A stretch of DNA of 64,000 nucleotides, from contig NC_088204.1 of assembly GCF_037126465.1 (NCBI RefSeq), positions 61,177,771 through 61,241,770 of the forward strand. The letters run 5' to 3'. Below, in pieces: positions 1 through 11,536 of the stretch (position 1 is the first letter of the stretch; each line of letters opens with the position of its first letter). Below the pieces are notes generated by a model. It was not told the DNA's origin. It did no database searches and worked only from the letters and a program-made list of their open reading frames with translations. A program made the translations under genes and the position numbers. The stretch comes from Ornithodoros turicata. Taxonomy: Eukaryota > Arthropoda > Arachnida > Ixodida > Argasidae.

Positions 1-1
1 C

Positions 2-193
2 GACAAAAAGAATATCCAGTGTCATTTTGATATGCCGAAGGAGTTTAGAAATCCGCCTCATTGTTTCAGGAGGCCAGTCGCAAGTTCAAATAGTGGCTAC
101 GGCGCCCCTGGGTTGTGCAAACTAGAAGATGCACTGAGTGGTGGCTTTGTTTACGAAACTGTTGGCGTTACCCTTGCACAAAGTAGTGAGTAG
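2..193 (+). pseudogene. 3' end of a TRAF-like gene (C-terminal part), cut by window edge
   Basis: The first 64 codons are open and end in TAG. The residues include FRRPV, LCKLEDA and VGVTLA, which line up with FSRRPLGH, LRKLEDV and VGVRIL at the C-terminus of the TRAF-like copy ending at 7299. It is therefore the tail of the TRAF (TNF-receptor-associated factor, MATH-type) domain of a third family member, which starts outside the window. TRAF proteins are cytoplasmic adaptors that trimerise and link receptors to NF-kB/JNK signalling. Whether the upstream part is intact cannot be seen, so it could be a gene or a pseudogene. The similarity to the other copies is by eye and clear only in the last ~45 residues. 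Confidence 0.65.
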
Positions 194-819
194 TAGTGAT
201 TCAAGCTATGAGCCCCTACAGACCAGCCTGTACGTCCATTAGCCGTCAGTATCTGTACGATCACATTAGAAACATGACTACCTGATGACGCTTGATGTGT
301 ATATTAAAGGGACTCTGACCAGAAGCTGTGGGAGGTTATTTGTAGTTACAGTCGATAAAGTACACAAAAACGGCTCCACGTACAAAAATTCATGCATCAA
401 AGCAGTATAGCTGAAGCCCCCTGTCCCCCACTCCTTCCTGCTACCCTCTCTCCGTCTGTCCACATCTGTACGTCGCTCATAGCCACAGTTGCTTCGCGGC
501 GCTAACACCCAATTAAAAAAAAAGTATAGCTGAAGCAGCTAAAAGCACGGGACAGAGAGAAACAACACACCACAACCTTATACACCCACAACGGAAAGAA
601 GGTTCATTCGACACAGATGAATCGAAAATTGACGCAGGGAAAAGGGCGAACCCGAGCCAGATAACTTATCTCCTTCTGATCATATACGCTAGACGCTTAG
701 ACGCACGTCGTTTTAACCCGCGCAACGGCTAGTGCCTTGTGATTACCTCCGAAGAAACTCAACCTCATCACGGACACAGTGATCACGGGATAGACGCCTG
801 ACGTCTGCCCTCTAACTGG
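194..819. other. Non-coding stretch with a poly(A)-tailed retroposon end
   Basis: No gene is supported. The segment 425-530 is a retroposon 3' end: a CCCCCACTCCTTCCTGCT block, then TTGCTTCGCGGCGCTAAC, then an A-rich tail. A second copy in the same orientation lies at 50665-50765. The short reading frame on the minus strand here is repeat-derived. Confidence 0.5.
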
Positions 820-1045
820 ACATTCGTGCCTGTACTGCACTGCACTGCGTGCCTGTTTTTCTTTCATTTTTTCCTTTGCCTTCTTTCTTTTTGTTTATTT
901 TTAGTTTCTGTCTTTATATTTCTTTTTCTTTATTTCTCTTTTTCGGCATAGCAAGCTGGCAATAGCCTGGCTGACATTTGCTTTTTCTTTCTCCCGTTTT
1001 TCTTTCACTCTATTAAACATATCCCTCCACCCCCCGAAGGCGTAG
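820..1045 (+). repeat. Non-LTR retrotransposon 3' end (pyrimidine tract plus AGCAAGC block)
   Basis: A pyrimidine-rich tract is followed by ATAGCAAGCTGGCAATAGCC, a GCCTGGCTGACATTT segment and a terminal TTAAACATATCCCTCC. The same order appears at 4998-5272 (plus) and 41662-41965 (minus). The conserved order and polyadenylation-like TTAATAAACAT ending in the better copies indicate the 3' untranslated tail of one LINE family. No protein-coding part remains. Confidence 0.55.
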
Positions 1046-1508
1046 TGCCTCATTGCGCCGTCCTATGCTCCAGAAGACGTACATTCAAGCAACGCCCTGC
1101 CAGCCACGAAAACTTCAAAGTTTCTCTAAAAGCGAATTTTAAACATTCGTCTTCATTGGAGTGCAGCACGCCCATCGTCATACAGAGAAACCATACGTTT
1201 ATGTAGAATATTAATCCTCCTGCTTCACCTCCAGCAATGGGATAGAGTATCGCCCCCGACGATGAAACTCCCTACCCATTATCCTGAAATAAAGTTGTTG
1301 TTGTTTAATCCTTGCGCGCCAACAAACTGACGTCGTCTAGGGGACCAATCACAATGCGTAAATGCTTAACGTTGACTGGGCGTGTTTTCTTATTCAACTC
1401 GAGTAACCCGCGAGTTGATTATGACGTAGCGTCACGTGACCCTAGAGTAGCCACCTTCGAGAGGATTTTTGGACGGCTGGAGTTAGTCTGCGCCCTCTCA
1501 GCTGCAAG

Positions 1509-1642
1509 ATGGCGGACGTTGAAGTTTCGAGAGCTGCTCTGCGCCAAATTGTAATGGTCATTCAGGAAGAGGAATGGAGGCCATCTGGTACTGTTTTCTC
1601 TGGGGTTCAGGGTGAAATCGAGTGTCATTCGGGTGTACTTAG
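1509..1642 (+). CDS. Candidate first exon, function unknown
   Basis: AAGATGGCGG gives a good Kozak start. The frame (MADVEVSRAALRQIV...) stays open for about 45 codons to a GT donor (CTTAG|GTGCGT). A GC-rich stretch with CACGTGAC at 1432-1440 lies upstream and could be a promoter. No domain is recognised and no downstream exon could be traced into the repeat-rich DNA that follows, so this may be an orphan exon or chance. Confidence 0.3.
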
Positions 1643-1745
1643 GTGCGTTTGCTCTATCGTTTGTTTGTTATTTGCTATGCAGCAAGCAGTCTTCAGTAAA
1701 AGCTGCATGTACCTATAGTGGTCAAGCCTGCGTTCTTATAGAGAA

Positions 1746-1800
1746 TTGGTTAGGTTAGGAGGGTTAGGCTTAGAATTAGGTTAGCTTAGCGTACCTTGGT
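1746..1800 (+). repeat. Degenerate TTAGG-like run
   Basis: A short stretch contains repeated GGTTAG/TTAGG units (GGTTAGGTTAGGAGGGTTAG and onward), matching the arthropod telomeric pentamer TTAGG in diverged form. It is interstitial and too short to be a telomere. Confidence 0.45.
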
Positions 1801-1949
1801 GAGGTTAGTCCAGATTAGGTCAGGGCAGATTGGGGCGGGGGAGTGCCGAGGCGGTCTCGAGGCGCTGCCGGCACCAGACTGTGACGCCTGCATCACTTTG
1901 CCTCCTCAGCAAACATCGCGGATCATCTCGAATAAATCGGTGATAAAAG

Positions 1950-2157
1950 TTAATTTTTATGTGTTTCACACATCAAATCGCTGTTGCAAAATAAACTGTT
2001 GGAACTCGTTCGCCCGCTTTCGGCACCGAGTAGCGGCATCCGCTGCCTGACGCTGATTGCGTTGTCCCTCAGTTTCGACAGCTCGTCGTCTTTGCTCAGA
2101 ATCCGTCTTCTTTTGGTGCCTACTTGGCCCGGCACTTGTACTCGGTTCGCACTCCAT
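1950..2157 (-). pseudogene. Arg-rich repeat protein relic
   Basis: Two overlapping minus-strand frames carry arginine-rich heptad-like text (RRRAVETEGQR, RQAADAATRCRKRANE). This resembles the STPR-like Arg/Ala repeat region found in the N-terminus of many arthropod transposon-associated proteins. The signal is split between frames, so this is a decayed fragment. The family assignment is a guess from composition and motif spacing. Confidence 0.3.
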
Positions 2158-2808
2158 TGTGTACTTGAATTCAGCCCATACGCCCCTTGCACACCCGGAA
2201 GTTCACACTCGCCCGCGTATCTGGCGCCCCGCCAAGACCGCTTCCACAGACGTGCTCCTCTCCGTGACGTCACCGGCCGCGGCGCGTGTACATTGGCTTT
2301 CGCTCCGTGACCTACTTTCCCTTACTCTCAACTCTCCCCTGCCCTCCTCCTCTCTCACGCGGCGTACTTCCCTCTCCACGGTTTGACCGGATCGACACCG
2401 ACACTTCCCCTTGAAATCCTGCTTCTAATGCTAACCCATTAATAATACAAAGACAGACGAGCAGTACAGAGCTAGAATAAATATGTCCAAGAATTATTTT
2501 TTCCCAGATGCTATATCTTTGTGGAGTTCGCTCCCTATTTAGGTAGTTGTTGATAGCTAATCTAGTTTTGAGGCTGCAATCTCACAGCATTTTCTAGCCA
2601 TATAACTACAGTCTCTCCTGTAACGGTCCCTCTGATGGGATCAACAGTATATGTCAAATCAATAAATAAAACAGAGCTCAATTTGACGACGTACTGATAC
2701 CGCCTTCCATTTCAACGCGGTGACATTCGAAACTGCCTACGCAATCTTCCATGTTAGACACTCACGTGCATACCCAAGCAGCACAATGTAATGAAAGTGG
2801 AGTGCATT

Positions 2809-2889
2809 AGGGGTGGACGGGTAGGTGGAAGGCCTTGAACAGACTCGTGAAGCTAAAGAACATTGATAAGACACATACCGTCCACCACT
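2809..2889 (-). repeat. Short fold-back element, copy 1
   Basis: An ~80-bp segment begins AGGGGTGGACGG and ends with its near-complement CCGTCCACCACT. A reverse-oriented copy lies at 4585-4665. The flanks (CCCAAGCAGCACAATG and AGTGCATT) are also shared, so the repeated unit is nearer 130 bp. Confidence 0.5.
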
Positions 2890-3559
2890 ATGGGCACTGT
2901 GCGCTAGAGTTTTCTGTCGACGGCAGCGGCCCCTCGAGGAGAAATGCGGCGTAATGCCCTGGTACCAGGCAGCAGCGCCTAGCAGTGCTGTGCTAGTTTC
3001 GCCGTTCGAAAAGAGCGATTAATTTGAAGCTGCCTGCATACAAAGTCATAGGGGAAGACCAAATGGAAACCAATTCTATGTGGTAATCTGCCACGACAAC
3101 CAAGTTAGTGTGAAAGAGAGGCAACTTGTCGTAAGGTTTTCGTCCTTCTCGCTGTATCGTCCCGCCAGTCACATATTTGAGAGAGCGCTTTTACAGCAGT
3201 CCATCCAACTTCCTGCTCAATCTGTTGTTTCTAACTTAGAACTCATACCTTGCATATAGTATATTTGTCAGTGACCAGTTGAGCATCACGATGCGGACTT
3301 ATAGCACAGCAGCTGCCTGCGAAATACAGCAATGAATGACCAATGAACATAGTGGAGCTTGGCTAAAATTAATGTCTGCTATATGTCGTACAGTATTTAT
3401 CTCTTTTACTCGGACCCTAGTTTTGCGGCGTGTCGGCGAAGAGTGGCTTTTGGACCTGGTCTTCCTTCAATATACAGCTTGCATGAGAACACAGGGGAGT
3501 ATGGGAATTATTTGTCCTCCCCGAGCTGCGTTTCGCAACCCGTCATCATTTTATGTGGG

Positions 3560-3765
3560 TGCATTCTGTCCGTATGATCTTATTATCGTTGCCAAATCTT
3601 GCGATTTTTGTTTACAAGTGGTTCTTTGCTCCTTCCCATTCGTCCACACACACACACTGCTTCTGTGTTGCAATCTGCGACAATGTGTCTGATGTACACC
3701 TATACTAAGGCCGCTGTGGCCGTTCTTTAGCATTAATAAAACGTTATTATTATCATGACATATCC
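3560..3765 (+). repeat. LINE-like 3' tail ending in ATTATTATTAT
   Basis: A TATACTAAGGCCGCTGTGGCC block is followed by AATAAAACGTTATTATTATC, the form of 3' end expected for an I-clade-like LINE with a short TTA-type tail. No reverse-transcriptase coding is left. The rest of 2900-4540 shows nothing gene-like. Confidence 0.35.
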
Positions 3766-4584
3766 GGTTTCAAAAAAAAAAAAAAAACACGCCTTATTTA
3801 TATTCTGAAACAATTCTGTTTGACTGATTGATGTTTATTACTATGACCGTGCGTCCAATGCAGGCACAAAGGGCTAAAAGGGCATCCCCTGCCTTGAGCG
3901 ATGCAAGATTGGGAACAAGTTGACTAAGCAACCTATCCTCACAGTGTACCATCACGTTAACGGATTATCCATGAGAAAGAAACGAAAACGTTTTTTTTTT
4001 TGCGCTTTTTGCGTTTTTTTTTTTTGCGCTATCTTCATAATGTATATTCCAATTTGTTGTTGACTGTATTATTCATATGAATTCTTCAGCGATTTCGATC
4101 CTCAGCGCAGGTACTGGACGTAGCTAGTCTCCGATGTGTAGCCAATAATTGGTAGTCCCTTCCGGATAAATATGCACTTCACGTAGATACAGGCCACAAA
4201 TACTACACGCTTGTCTGCGCTACACACCGTGTCACACATTGTGCGTAGACACGTAATGTTCCACGTGCAAAAAGCCTCCCCCTCGAATACATTTTACGTG
4301 TTTCCTATTGCGGAGCAGATGCCCTTTCTACAAACCACTTCCACACAAGTAGTCTCACGGGTTAATGAGGCCAAGGCCCCAAAGCCGACATATAAAATTC
4401 GGGAAACCACCCGTAAGCACCAAAGCTACATACACGAAGGCGCCGATGCGGCGTCAGTACCAGACCCTTACCCGCGAAATCGCCACGGGTGGCGCTGTCG
4501 ATCAAGCGACCGCAGCGTCCTCCAGCTAGTGCACGGTGCCCATTGCACTCGACTTTCAGTACATTGTGGAGGTGCTGCTTGGGT

Positions 4585-4665
4585 AGGGGTGGACGGTATG
4601 TGTCGTATCAATGTTCTTTAGTTTCACGAGTCTGTTCAAGGCCTTCCACCTACCCGTCCACCCCT
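4585..4665 (+). repeat. Short fold-back element, copy 2
   Basis: AGGGGTGGACGG at the left and CCGTCCACCCCT at the right are perfect 12-bp inverted termini around ~57 bp. The flanks repeat the motif CTTTCAGT.CATTGTG on both sides. This is a miniature element of the same family as 2809-2889. Confidence 0.55.
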
Positions 4666-4997
4666 ATTGCACTCGACTTTCAGTGCATTGTGCTGCTTGG
4701 GCAGTGGCAAGTGGAAAAGCGTGTTCCACTAAACAAGCTAAATATAGTAACAATACCTTTATTCAAAGATGTGAAAAGGAGCGAGCAAAATGCTTCAGTT
4801 GAAGCTTGACGAGGCTCGTCTACTACAACAGCACAGCAGCAAAGGCATCCACATTAACAAAGTAAAGAATTACATCAATAAACAGAAATTTTCAAACACA
4901 AAAGGGCGGTAACACCCTTTTCATAGCGCAAATCACCAAACCGTGCGCCGCTCTCCTCGGTTTTCTCTGAGTCTCAGGACTCGTTAACTGCATGTAA

Positions 4998-5272
4998 CGT
5001 TGTGCTAGTGTTTATTCTCTTCTTTCTTTCTTTCCTTTTCCTTCCTTTTTGTTGCTTTTTGTTTTTCCTTCCTTTGTTTCGATTCCCCTTTTTTCTTTTT
5101 CCTTCCTTTTCTTCTTTGATTCCCCTTTTTGTTTTTTCTTTCTCCTTCCTTTTCGTTTTCGTTTTCCCCTTTCCCCCTTTCTTCCTTTTTTTTCGGAATA
5201 GCAAGCCTGCTCTTTGCCTGGCTAACCTTTCCTTTCTTTTTTTCTTAATAAACATATCCCCCCCCCCCGTGC
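4998..5272 (+). repeat. Non-LTR retrotransposon 3' end, copy 2
   Basis: A long CTTTTTCCTT tract is followed by GGAATAGCAAGCCTGC, GCCTGGCTAACC and TTAATAAACATATCCCCC. This is the best preserved of three copies in the window, and the AATAAA fits a poly(A) signal at the end of a LINE transcript. The low-complexity reading frames on both strands here are artefacts of the tract. Confidence 0.6.
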
Positions 5273-5865
5273 GCACATGTTCAACCACTTATGAATTATT
5301 CCAGAACATCTTTTTTCCTAACATAAACAATATCAATCTTATCTTCGGTGCAATTTAACAGTCGGGACAACGTAGCATCTAAGGTCTGTTTGCCATAACT
5401 TGAAATTTTTAATTAATAATAATAATTTTAATTTCGAAATAATTTTCAAGATTCATTTACATTTTCAATTTCATTTTCGAAATAAATTTCATAATTTCGA
5501 AATATCAAGCAGTGCAATGTAATGAAAGTTCAAGTAGGGTTCAAGTAGGGGTGACTGGGAGTTGTCTTATCAGAGCAGTGTTTTATCTTGCACGAGTGCC
5601 CACGATATTTCGATTATCCATCTCTTAGTTTCCAAGCTGGGCGACAGCCTCGTGTACGTATACAGCCTTCGGAGCAAAAGATGAAGGTATCTGCCTCCTG
5701 GCAACACCAATATCGTCAGACGAGAGATCAGCTGCGTGATTTCCCAACAAGGTGTCGAAGCTATCTATTCGCCGCATCAATTTGGGCAAGACACTCCCGT
5801 GTGCGTGCCGAGTTTCATTTGACACAAGGGGCTCGACTTGGACGGTCCTTGCTCCAATTTACGTG

Positions 5866-7299
5866 ATGTCGTCTGTAAAGTACATGAGTGGCTTTTCGGA
5901 TACAATGGATTGGCGTCCTGTTGAATTTGTTGACCTTCCTTCCAACCGGTCGTGTTCTTTATGTCACGTGGTATCGAGAAAGGTGTTCATCCTGGAATGT
6001 TCCCACGCACTGTGCAATCACTGCTACCAAACAGTTCTGCGAGGCAACAGACAATGTCCCCTGGACGGAGGACCGATTCAAGAAGACGAAGTTCAAACGT
6101 TCGCATTCAAACCAAGCCATCTTAAGAAGTAGAAGATGCGCTGTTGCAACTCCGGTCATGGATGCGAATTTCTTGGCGTTTTAGACGAAGTGACGACTCA
6201 TTTCTTGAAGGATTGTGCTTTCCACGTTGTGACGTGCAACACATGCAATGCTGCGATCTTACGCAATGGCATCGTCCGTCATTACACTGAACAACGGTGT
6301 CAGGCAGCAAGTTATTCAACGAACGACGGAGACCTTGTAGGAATCAACGGGAGCATTGTCGAGACTGAAAGCAAGATGAACGCTGCATTGGATGCTGCCA
6401 TGGAAAGACTGTGCGCGATTGAGACGCAGCTCAACGTTCACGTTCTTAGCATAGAGAGTGCAAAGCGAGGCATATCTGCGAATGGGCGGGCGTTAAGCAG
6501 ACTCCTCGACCTGCAGGAGCAAGCATCTGGTGCCATGACGCAGCATGTCGAAGAATTGTCGAAGCGCGTGGATATCGGAAAACGTGTGTCGTCGGATGTT
6601 CTTTCGGGGGGCACAGTAACGTCCGCAGAGATTGTTAGTTGTACGTCGTCCGCTGGGGAGAGCAGCAATGAGGTTGACGACGCCGAAGAGGGCAGAGGTG
6701 CCTCTGTGCAAGACTCACCCGATCGATGTGCATCTGACGCTACCGACGATACGAATAAGGTTGAGGAGACCTTAAAACTTGTGCTTCAGAGTTGCGAGCG
6801 GATTCATTATCTCGAAGGAATGTTAAGCGAGCTCCAGATTTGTAATCGTTTGAGCAATAGCCTCGCCTATTTTCACATTCAGGACTTTGCCGATATCGAG
6901 AGAGAATCGCTGACCAAGGAGCTCGTAACTCGCGCCTCTGATGTTTTCCAGTTGTTTGGCTACTCTGCTAAACTGCAAGTGGAAACCACGAGACGCAACG
7001 GCGTTACGTACTTGGGTGTTTTTCTCTGTCTTTGCCACGGTCCAACAGATTCTTGCTTGAAGTGGCCCTTTACGTTGCCTTATACCGTGATGCTGGTTCA
7101 CCCAACTTGCGAGAAGAACAATATTGAGCATCGCGTTTGGAACCACGAAAATATAGACGGGTGGAGCCATTTTTCCAGGAGGCCACTGGGACATTCCAAC
7201 AGGGGCCTTGGCAGGTCTCTATTACGCAAGCTAGAAGATGTAGCTAAGCAAGGTTTCGTGCACAACAACTCGATAACTGTTGGTGTAAGAATCCTATAA
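5866..7299 (+). pseudogene. TRAF-like adaptor, intronless copy with one in-frame TAG
   Basis: From ATG 5866 one frame of ~477 codons runs to 7299 with a single internal stop (TAG, 6130-6132). An N-terminal RING-like finger (residues ~25-65, CSLC...CSHALCNHC...CPLD) is followed by TRAF-type zinc fingers (~90-145, CCNSGHGC...HFLKDC...CNTC), a predicted coiled coil (~150-300) and a C-terminal MATH/TRAF-like domain (~305-477). The family is cytoplasmic: it trimerises through the coiled coil and binds receptor tails in NF-kB-type signalling. The copy at 54409-55857 has CAG (Gln) where this has TAG, so the stop is a C-to-T change. No introns and AATAAA followed by A9 (about 7470-7496) suggest a retrocopy. 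Readthrough, reinitiation at Met 6136 or recent loss are possible. Confidence 0.8.
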
Positions 7300-8161
7300 C
7301 ATGTTTATTCTAATGTGGTGGCGGCGTTTACATTATTGTACCGCATTGGTAAATTCGTTCGGCCTTGCAATGGATAATGACAACTCCGGACGGGGGATAG
7401 GAGGATACTCATTCAAAATGTTGTTATAGCTATCAAATTTGCGAAATCCATCCACACTGACGTAAGACAATAAACTTGTGAAGGAGAAAAAAAAAATCCA
7501 ATTGGTGGTTTTCAAATGGGTGACACAAGACTACCGATCATTTGTGCGTGTTCATAGGTTTCTAAGAAGTGGTATCACAAGAAATAAGGAACTGACACGA
7601 TTTGTATTGTTGGTTTGAATAAAGTTGACATTTTGTTTGATTGAAAGATAAGTTTTCGTCCCAAATTTCCAAGGTCGTCCTCTGCGTCCGTCCTCTCCGT
7701 CAGTCTAGCGTCTGCGTCGGTCCTGGGTTTGGTACAGGTGCAGAGGCGATCGAATATGCTTGACGTAACTGTAAAAGGGGACATAGCCCCGCATGAATAT
7801 TGGAGACCGACTGGATAACTTTATTAACACGGTGTGCCCTCACTGTCACTGTCCAAATTTCCTATCGCCGTTGGCGGCGAATCTCCCCAGTCATCATTTA
7901 AATAAAACTCGTCAAAGCAAAAATCATCATCAAAAACACCATTTAAATAAAAATAAAATTGCTGTTGTTCTTATCTGCTTTGCATCGGATTCGGAGAAAC
8001 GCTTTCCTCATCTGTGCTTGCGGGTTGCTAACGGGGGTTACAGGGACCCATTCCCGTTTATGGTGCTGTCCACACGTACACTTTTTTCACGGATGAAAAA
8101 TAATACTAACAATACAAAAAAGGAACTCTCCGTTCACAGGGGTCCGGTCTTCACTCTGAAT
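7300..8161. other. TRAF 3' flank and unassigned intergenic DNA
   Basis: It holds the AATAAA/A-run after the TRAF copy (about 7468-7497), then AT-rich DNA with no supported gene. The short minus-strand frames (7333-7515, 7575-7784) have no recognisable motif. Confidence 0.4.
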
Positions 8162-9977
8162 TAGTGATGGGCAATCCAGTCCACTTTGGTGAACTCGTTC
8201 GTACAGTTCAGTTTGGTTTACTGAACCGTTCAAAAGATTCGTTCTTTCGTTCATCTTTCCGTGACGTCATAACATCATGTGACCAATCTCAACGGCGAAC
8301 CGGCATCTACTTATCTGCAGGGTTGTAGACAGTAACTGAGTAGGAGTTCTGTTTTGTGGGCGAGTGTGTTTCATGATGGTGTTCGTACAACACATTACCG
8401 CGTTAAATCTGACAGTCACCTGCCGGCCATATTGGTCGTGTGTTGCAATAAGTGAATGCATGTTTATTGGACCGTCTTTCGCTGTCATGAAGAAAATAAA
8501 CAATTCATTCTGCAGCACTGTAATTCTCTCGTCGTTTACATTTTCTTCAGTCCGCTTTCCACTTGCTTCAGCCTTTTGGCAGGGCTTTCTTTGGTCACGC
8601 AAATTCACTTTCGTAGTTACTTTTTGGTCCCTTTCATAGTAGTCCATTCTTTTCGCCTGCACCTCGGCCCTGAACTAGTTCAAGCAGGGCAACCCTCTCA
8701 CATTCTTTTCGCCATGGACCTCTCATGTATTTAAGAACTTGTGATGGACCGGTGCAGCACTTTTCTTTCGAAAAGAATGAACTTAGTCTACGGGAAACAG
8801 CGAGACTCACTGCGACCTGTTAGTAAGAATCGAAAGCCACCCCCGATCGAGCTTGCTTCCCACTCGAGGTAGTGTTTCCGCCGTTCCCGGCGATCGAATG
8901 AATCAACATGCAACTATTCCGGTGCGGGCGCCATCTGTCGGCATTCCTCTGAAGCTTGAATGTGACAGGCCACCAGCACCAGCTCGATTGTCCACACTGA
9001 GAGCTTACCGGTTTGTGATTGGCCAAGCCCCACGATCTCGGATGAATCGGAGAGCGCTGAAGGCGAGTCGCAAAGCCGGGGATCGAAGAACGATAGAGAA
9101 CTCAACGAGTCAACTGAATCGAAGGAGTATGAGAACGAGGAGAACCGTTCACTCGTGGGCTGAATCGAAGAGCAACGGAATCGTTTGCTCTCAAACGGCG
9201 CACTGGTTCTTCGGTTCTCCGCGACTCGCTGCGTACAATTGCGTTGTTCTTGCTGGTCTCCTTTGGAATCTTAGCGTTGGTTCACTACGGCGTGTCGATG
9301 TCGAGCTTTGTGGCGGACGTCGTATGGGTGGAAGTATTCAGAATCAAAAATGTGTTTTCTGAGTTTTTGTTTACGATCGGCTCACTCTAAATATCGCTGG
9401 TGATGATCTGCAGTCCATAAATCCAAGTTATTTGTCAGGTATACCGGAAAAGGCTCTTTCTGGCTAGTATGTGAGATGGCGGACATGTTTTTCATGTACG
9501 TATTTAGTAATGATCAGTACTTAGAAATCTTAAACCAGTCCCCTGGTGCCTGCCTACTTCGAATTTGGCGCCTCAGTGGCTACGGTAGAGGCTCCGCATA
9601 GAAAACTAGTAATGATCAGGGTCACTTGACCCACTGGCGTCAATGATTCGCGAACGAATCTTGCGAACGAGTCCCTAATGTTCACTGATTTGAACGAACA
9701 CATTAGAGCCCTTCGGGCCGTTCGGGCCACGCGCGCTGAGCTTCGCCTGGCTAACTACTTCAACACTGTTTTACAGCGGCGAACATAGATGGCGACACGC
9801 GCACCATCGACTTGAGAGCGGAGAAACTAGAAACTGTGAAGCGAACGCAGGCGAAACCTGGCAAAACGAGGACGAGTACGCGAACGAGTACGATCGACAA
9901 CAGTGAATGAGTTCATTCAGTTTGCGCCCGGGATTCGTTCATTCCGAACTGTTCATTCGCGAACGACACATCACTAG
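8162..9977. mobile_element. Putative non-autonomous DNA transposon with GAACGA/TTCGTTC termini
   Basis: The ends are TTAGTGATGGGCAATCC at the left and GACACATCACTAGG at the right, giving a short terminal inverted repeat (TAGTGATG). Both ~150-bp subterminal zones are dense in TTCGTTC/GAACGAA. The middle (8300-9600) is unrelated DNA without transposase. I could not find a clean target duplication, so the exact ends are uncertain. Confidence 0.4.
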
Positions 9978-10185
9978 GGTGCGTCTACTTGTGTGTGTGT
10001 GTGTGGGGGGGGTATGTTTCTTAAAAATGCGTCCACTTGGCTTACTCACAGAAACTTGTTATTATTTCGCAAAGATAATGGGTATAAGATTTCAGAAGTA
10101 TTTGCGCACCGTCTTTCACCATTACCAAAGCAACAGCGTGTGTACGTCAGGAGGGGAAAAACAACGCGTGTCATTAGCACAGACC

Positions 10186-10346
10186 CAGACTTGGCGTAGC
10201 GCGTTTCTAGTAATTGCGTTACTTGTAATCAATTACGTTCTTGAGTAATTTTTCGAGTAATCAGTTACTTTACCGTCAAAGTAATTTAGGGAGTAGTCAA
10301 TTACTTTTCTGAGTAATCGATTACTCAGTAATTGATTACTTTTCCG
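10186..10346 (+). mobile_element. Terminal fragment of a CAGACTTG hAT-like MITE
   Basis: It begins CAGACTTGGCGTAGCGCG and carries the AGTAATTGATTACTTTTC sub-repeats seen at the ends of the complete MITE at 45944-46646. Only one end is present here. Confidence 0.5.
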
Positions 10347-11442
10347 GCCGTGAAGAACTTATCTTTCAGGTGTTCTTCCCTCTCGTGCGGTCAGCCTTTG
10401 TTGGACCGTTTTACTATAGCAAGCGGAGGTCATTTCAGGGTCTCTCTCCCAAATCTCTTCCTATAGCAGCGTGGTGGTAGTACCTGAAGGCTATGGTCTC
10501 ACTCCCCTCTTAAAAAGAGGCAACTTTGTACCAAACCTGTAGCTCTCATTTTCGTGTGTTCGTGGTGGAACTGGTGCCATTCGGAAGCTATGATTCTTGA
10601 CAATGAAAAAATGGCTAGGAAGCAAACGAGCTGGTGAAGATGATGCATAATGTAAAAAACCCCGAGACTAGGGAACACGAAGGGACAGACACAACACGAA
10701 GTCTCAATCATTCTTTCTTTCATTCTCAATCTGCGATTCTTGACTCGGGGGGACCGTCTTCCGATTTTCGGCCAGGCATGCGGTTTCGGCGCCATAAGGC
10801 CTGGAACATGCCAATATCTCCGATTATGGGTGGACTTCGTGGACTTCGTGGGTGGACGAAACTGGCGCAAAAGGGAGAGCAGATAGCGGCGCACAATTTG
10901 TTGCGTTGTGTCGTTCAGTGATACGTAGAGGGTGGACCGTCTCGCTCTTATTGATATATGACGCCGATAATCCGGAAGCGCGTTCAGAAAAACATGAAAA
11001 AATGCCTTTCTTTGGCTTCCTGTTTCAAGGTGTTCTAATGTCACCACACTAGCCTAGAAGTGGCAGTGGATGGGCAATTATGCGCAAAACAATTACTGAA
11101 AATTTCAGCATGATTGGAAGAGCACAGCGCAGGTTATTACATTCCGAAACATTCCGACCAAACCGAAACTATACAGGATTTTCGGTGGCCACATTGTGGC
11201 GGAGTATGTAACTACCGTGTGATCAACTCCAGCATTCTGTGAAAGGTGGCGCTTGCGTCACTTGTGTTCGTAACGTCACGTTGGTCGTCTGCTGCGCTGG
11301 CTGTGCTGCGGGACGCATTTATCTAAGCCGTTTTGACAGGTGCTGACTGTCGTGCTTTGATTTGAACTGTTGATACTGCGGTAGGCTGCACGTTCATAGT
11401 ATCGTTGCTGCTGCCGCTTCGTACAAACTGGAAACGCGCGGC
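10347..11442. other. Intergenic, no gene recognised
   Basis: Open frames on both strands (10499-11047 minus, 10634-11052 plus) overlap and show no motif, start context or splice pattern. No feature is supported. Confidence 0.3.
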
Positions 11443-11536
11443 AATGACACGGCCGTGCAAGAATCCTCGGAAACCGCGGAGTTGCGGTCAGAAATCAGTC
11501 CGCAAGCTGCGTCGGCGGCTGGCGAGAGAGAAGCGG
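11443..11536 (+). CDS. Candidate short basic exon
   Basis: An ATG starts a 31-codon very basic peptide (MTRPCKNPRKPRSCGQ..., then KLRRRLAREKR) ending at a GTAAG donor (GAAGCG|GTAAGT). The donor is strong, but the function and following exon are unknown. It sits just upstream of the inverted-repeat element at 11660-12768. It could be the first exon of a nucleic-acid-binding protein or chance. Confidence 0.25.

Noticed and set aside
5002..5358. 118-codon plus-strand frame rich in Phe/Leu
   Set aside because: It is the translation of the pyrimidine tract of a LINE 3' end, mirrored by a Lys-rich frame on the other strand; low complexity, not a gene.
9907..10248. 113-codon plus-strand frame with a Cys/Val/Gly-rich stretch
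   Set aside because: It spans the end of one repeat, a GT-run and the start of a MITE; no biological unit.
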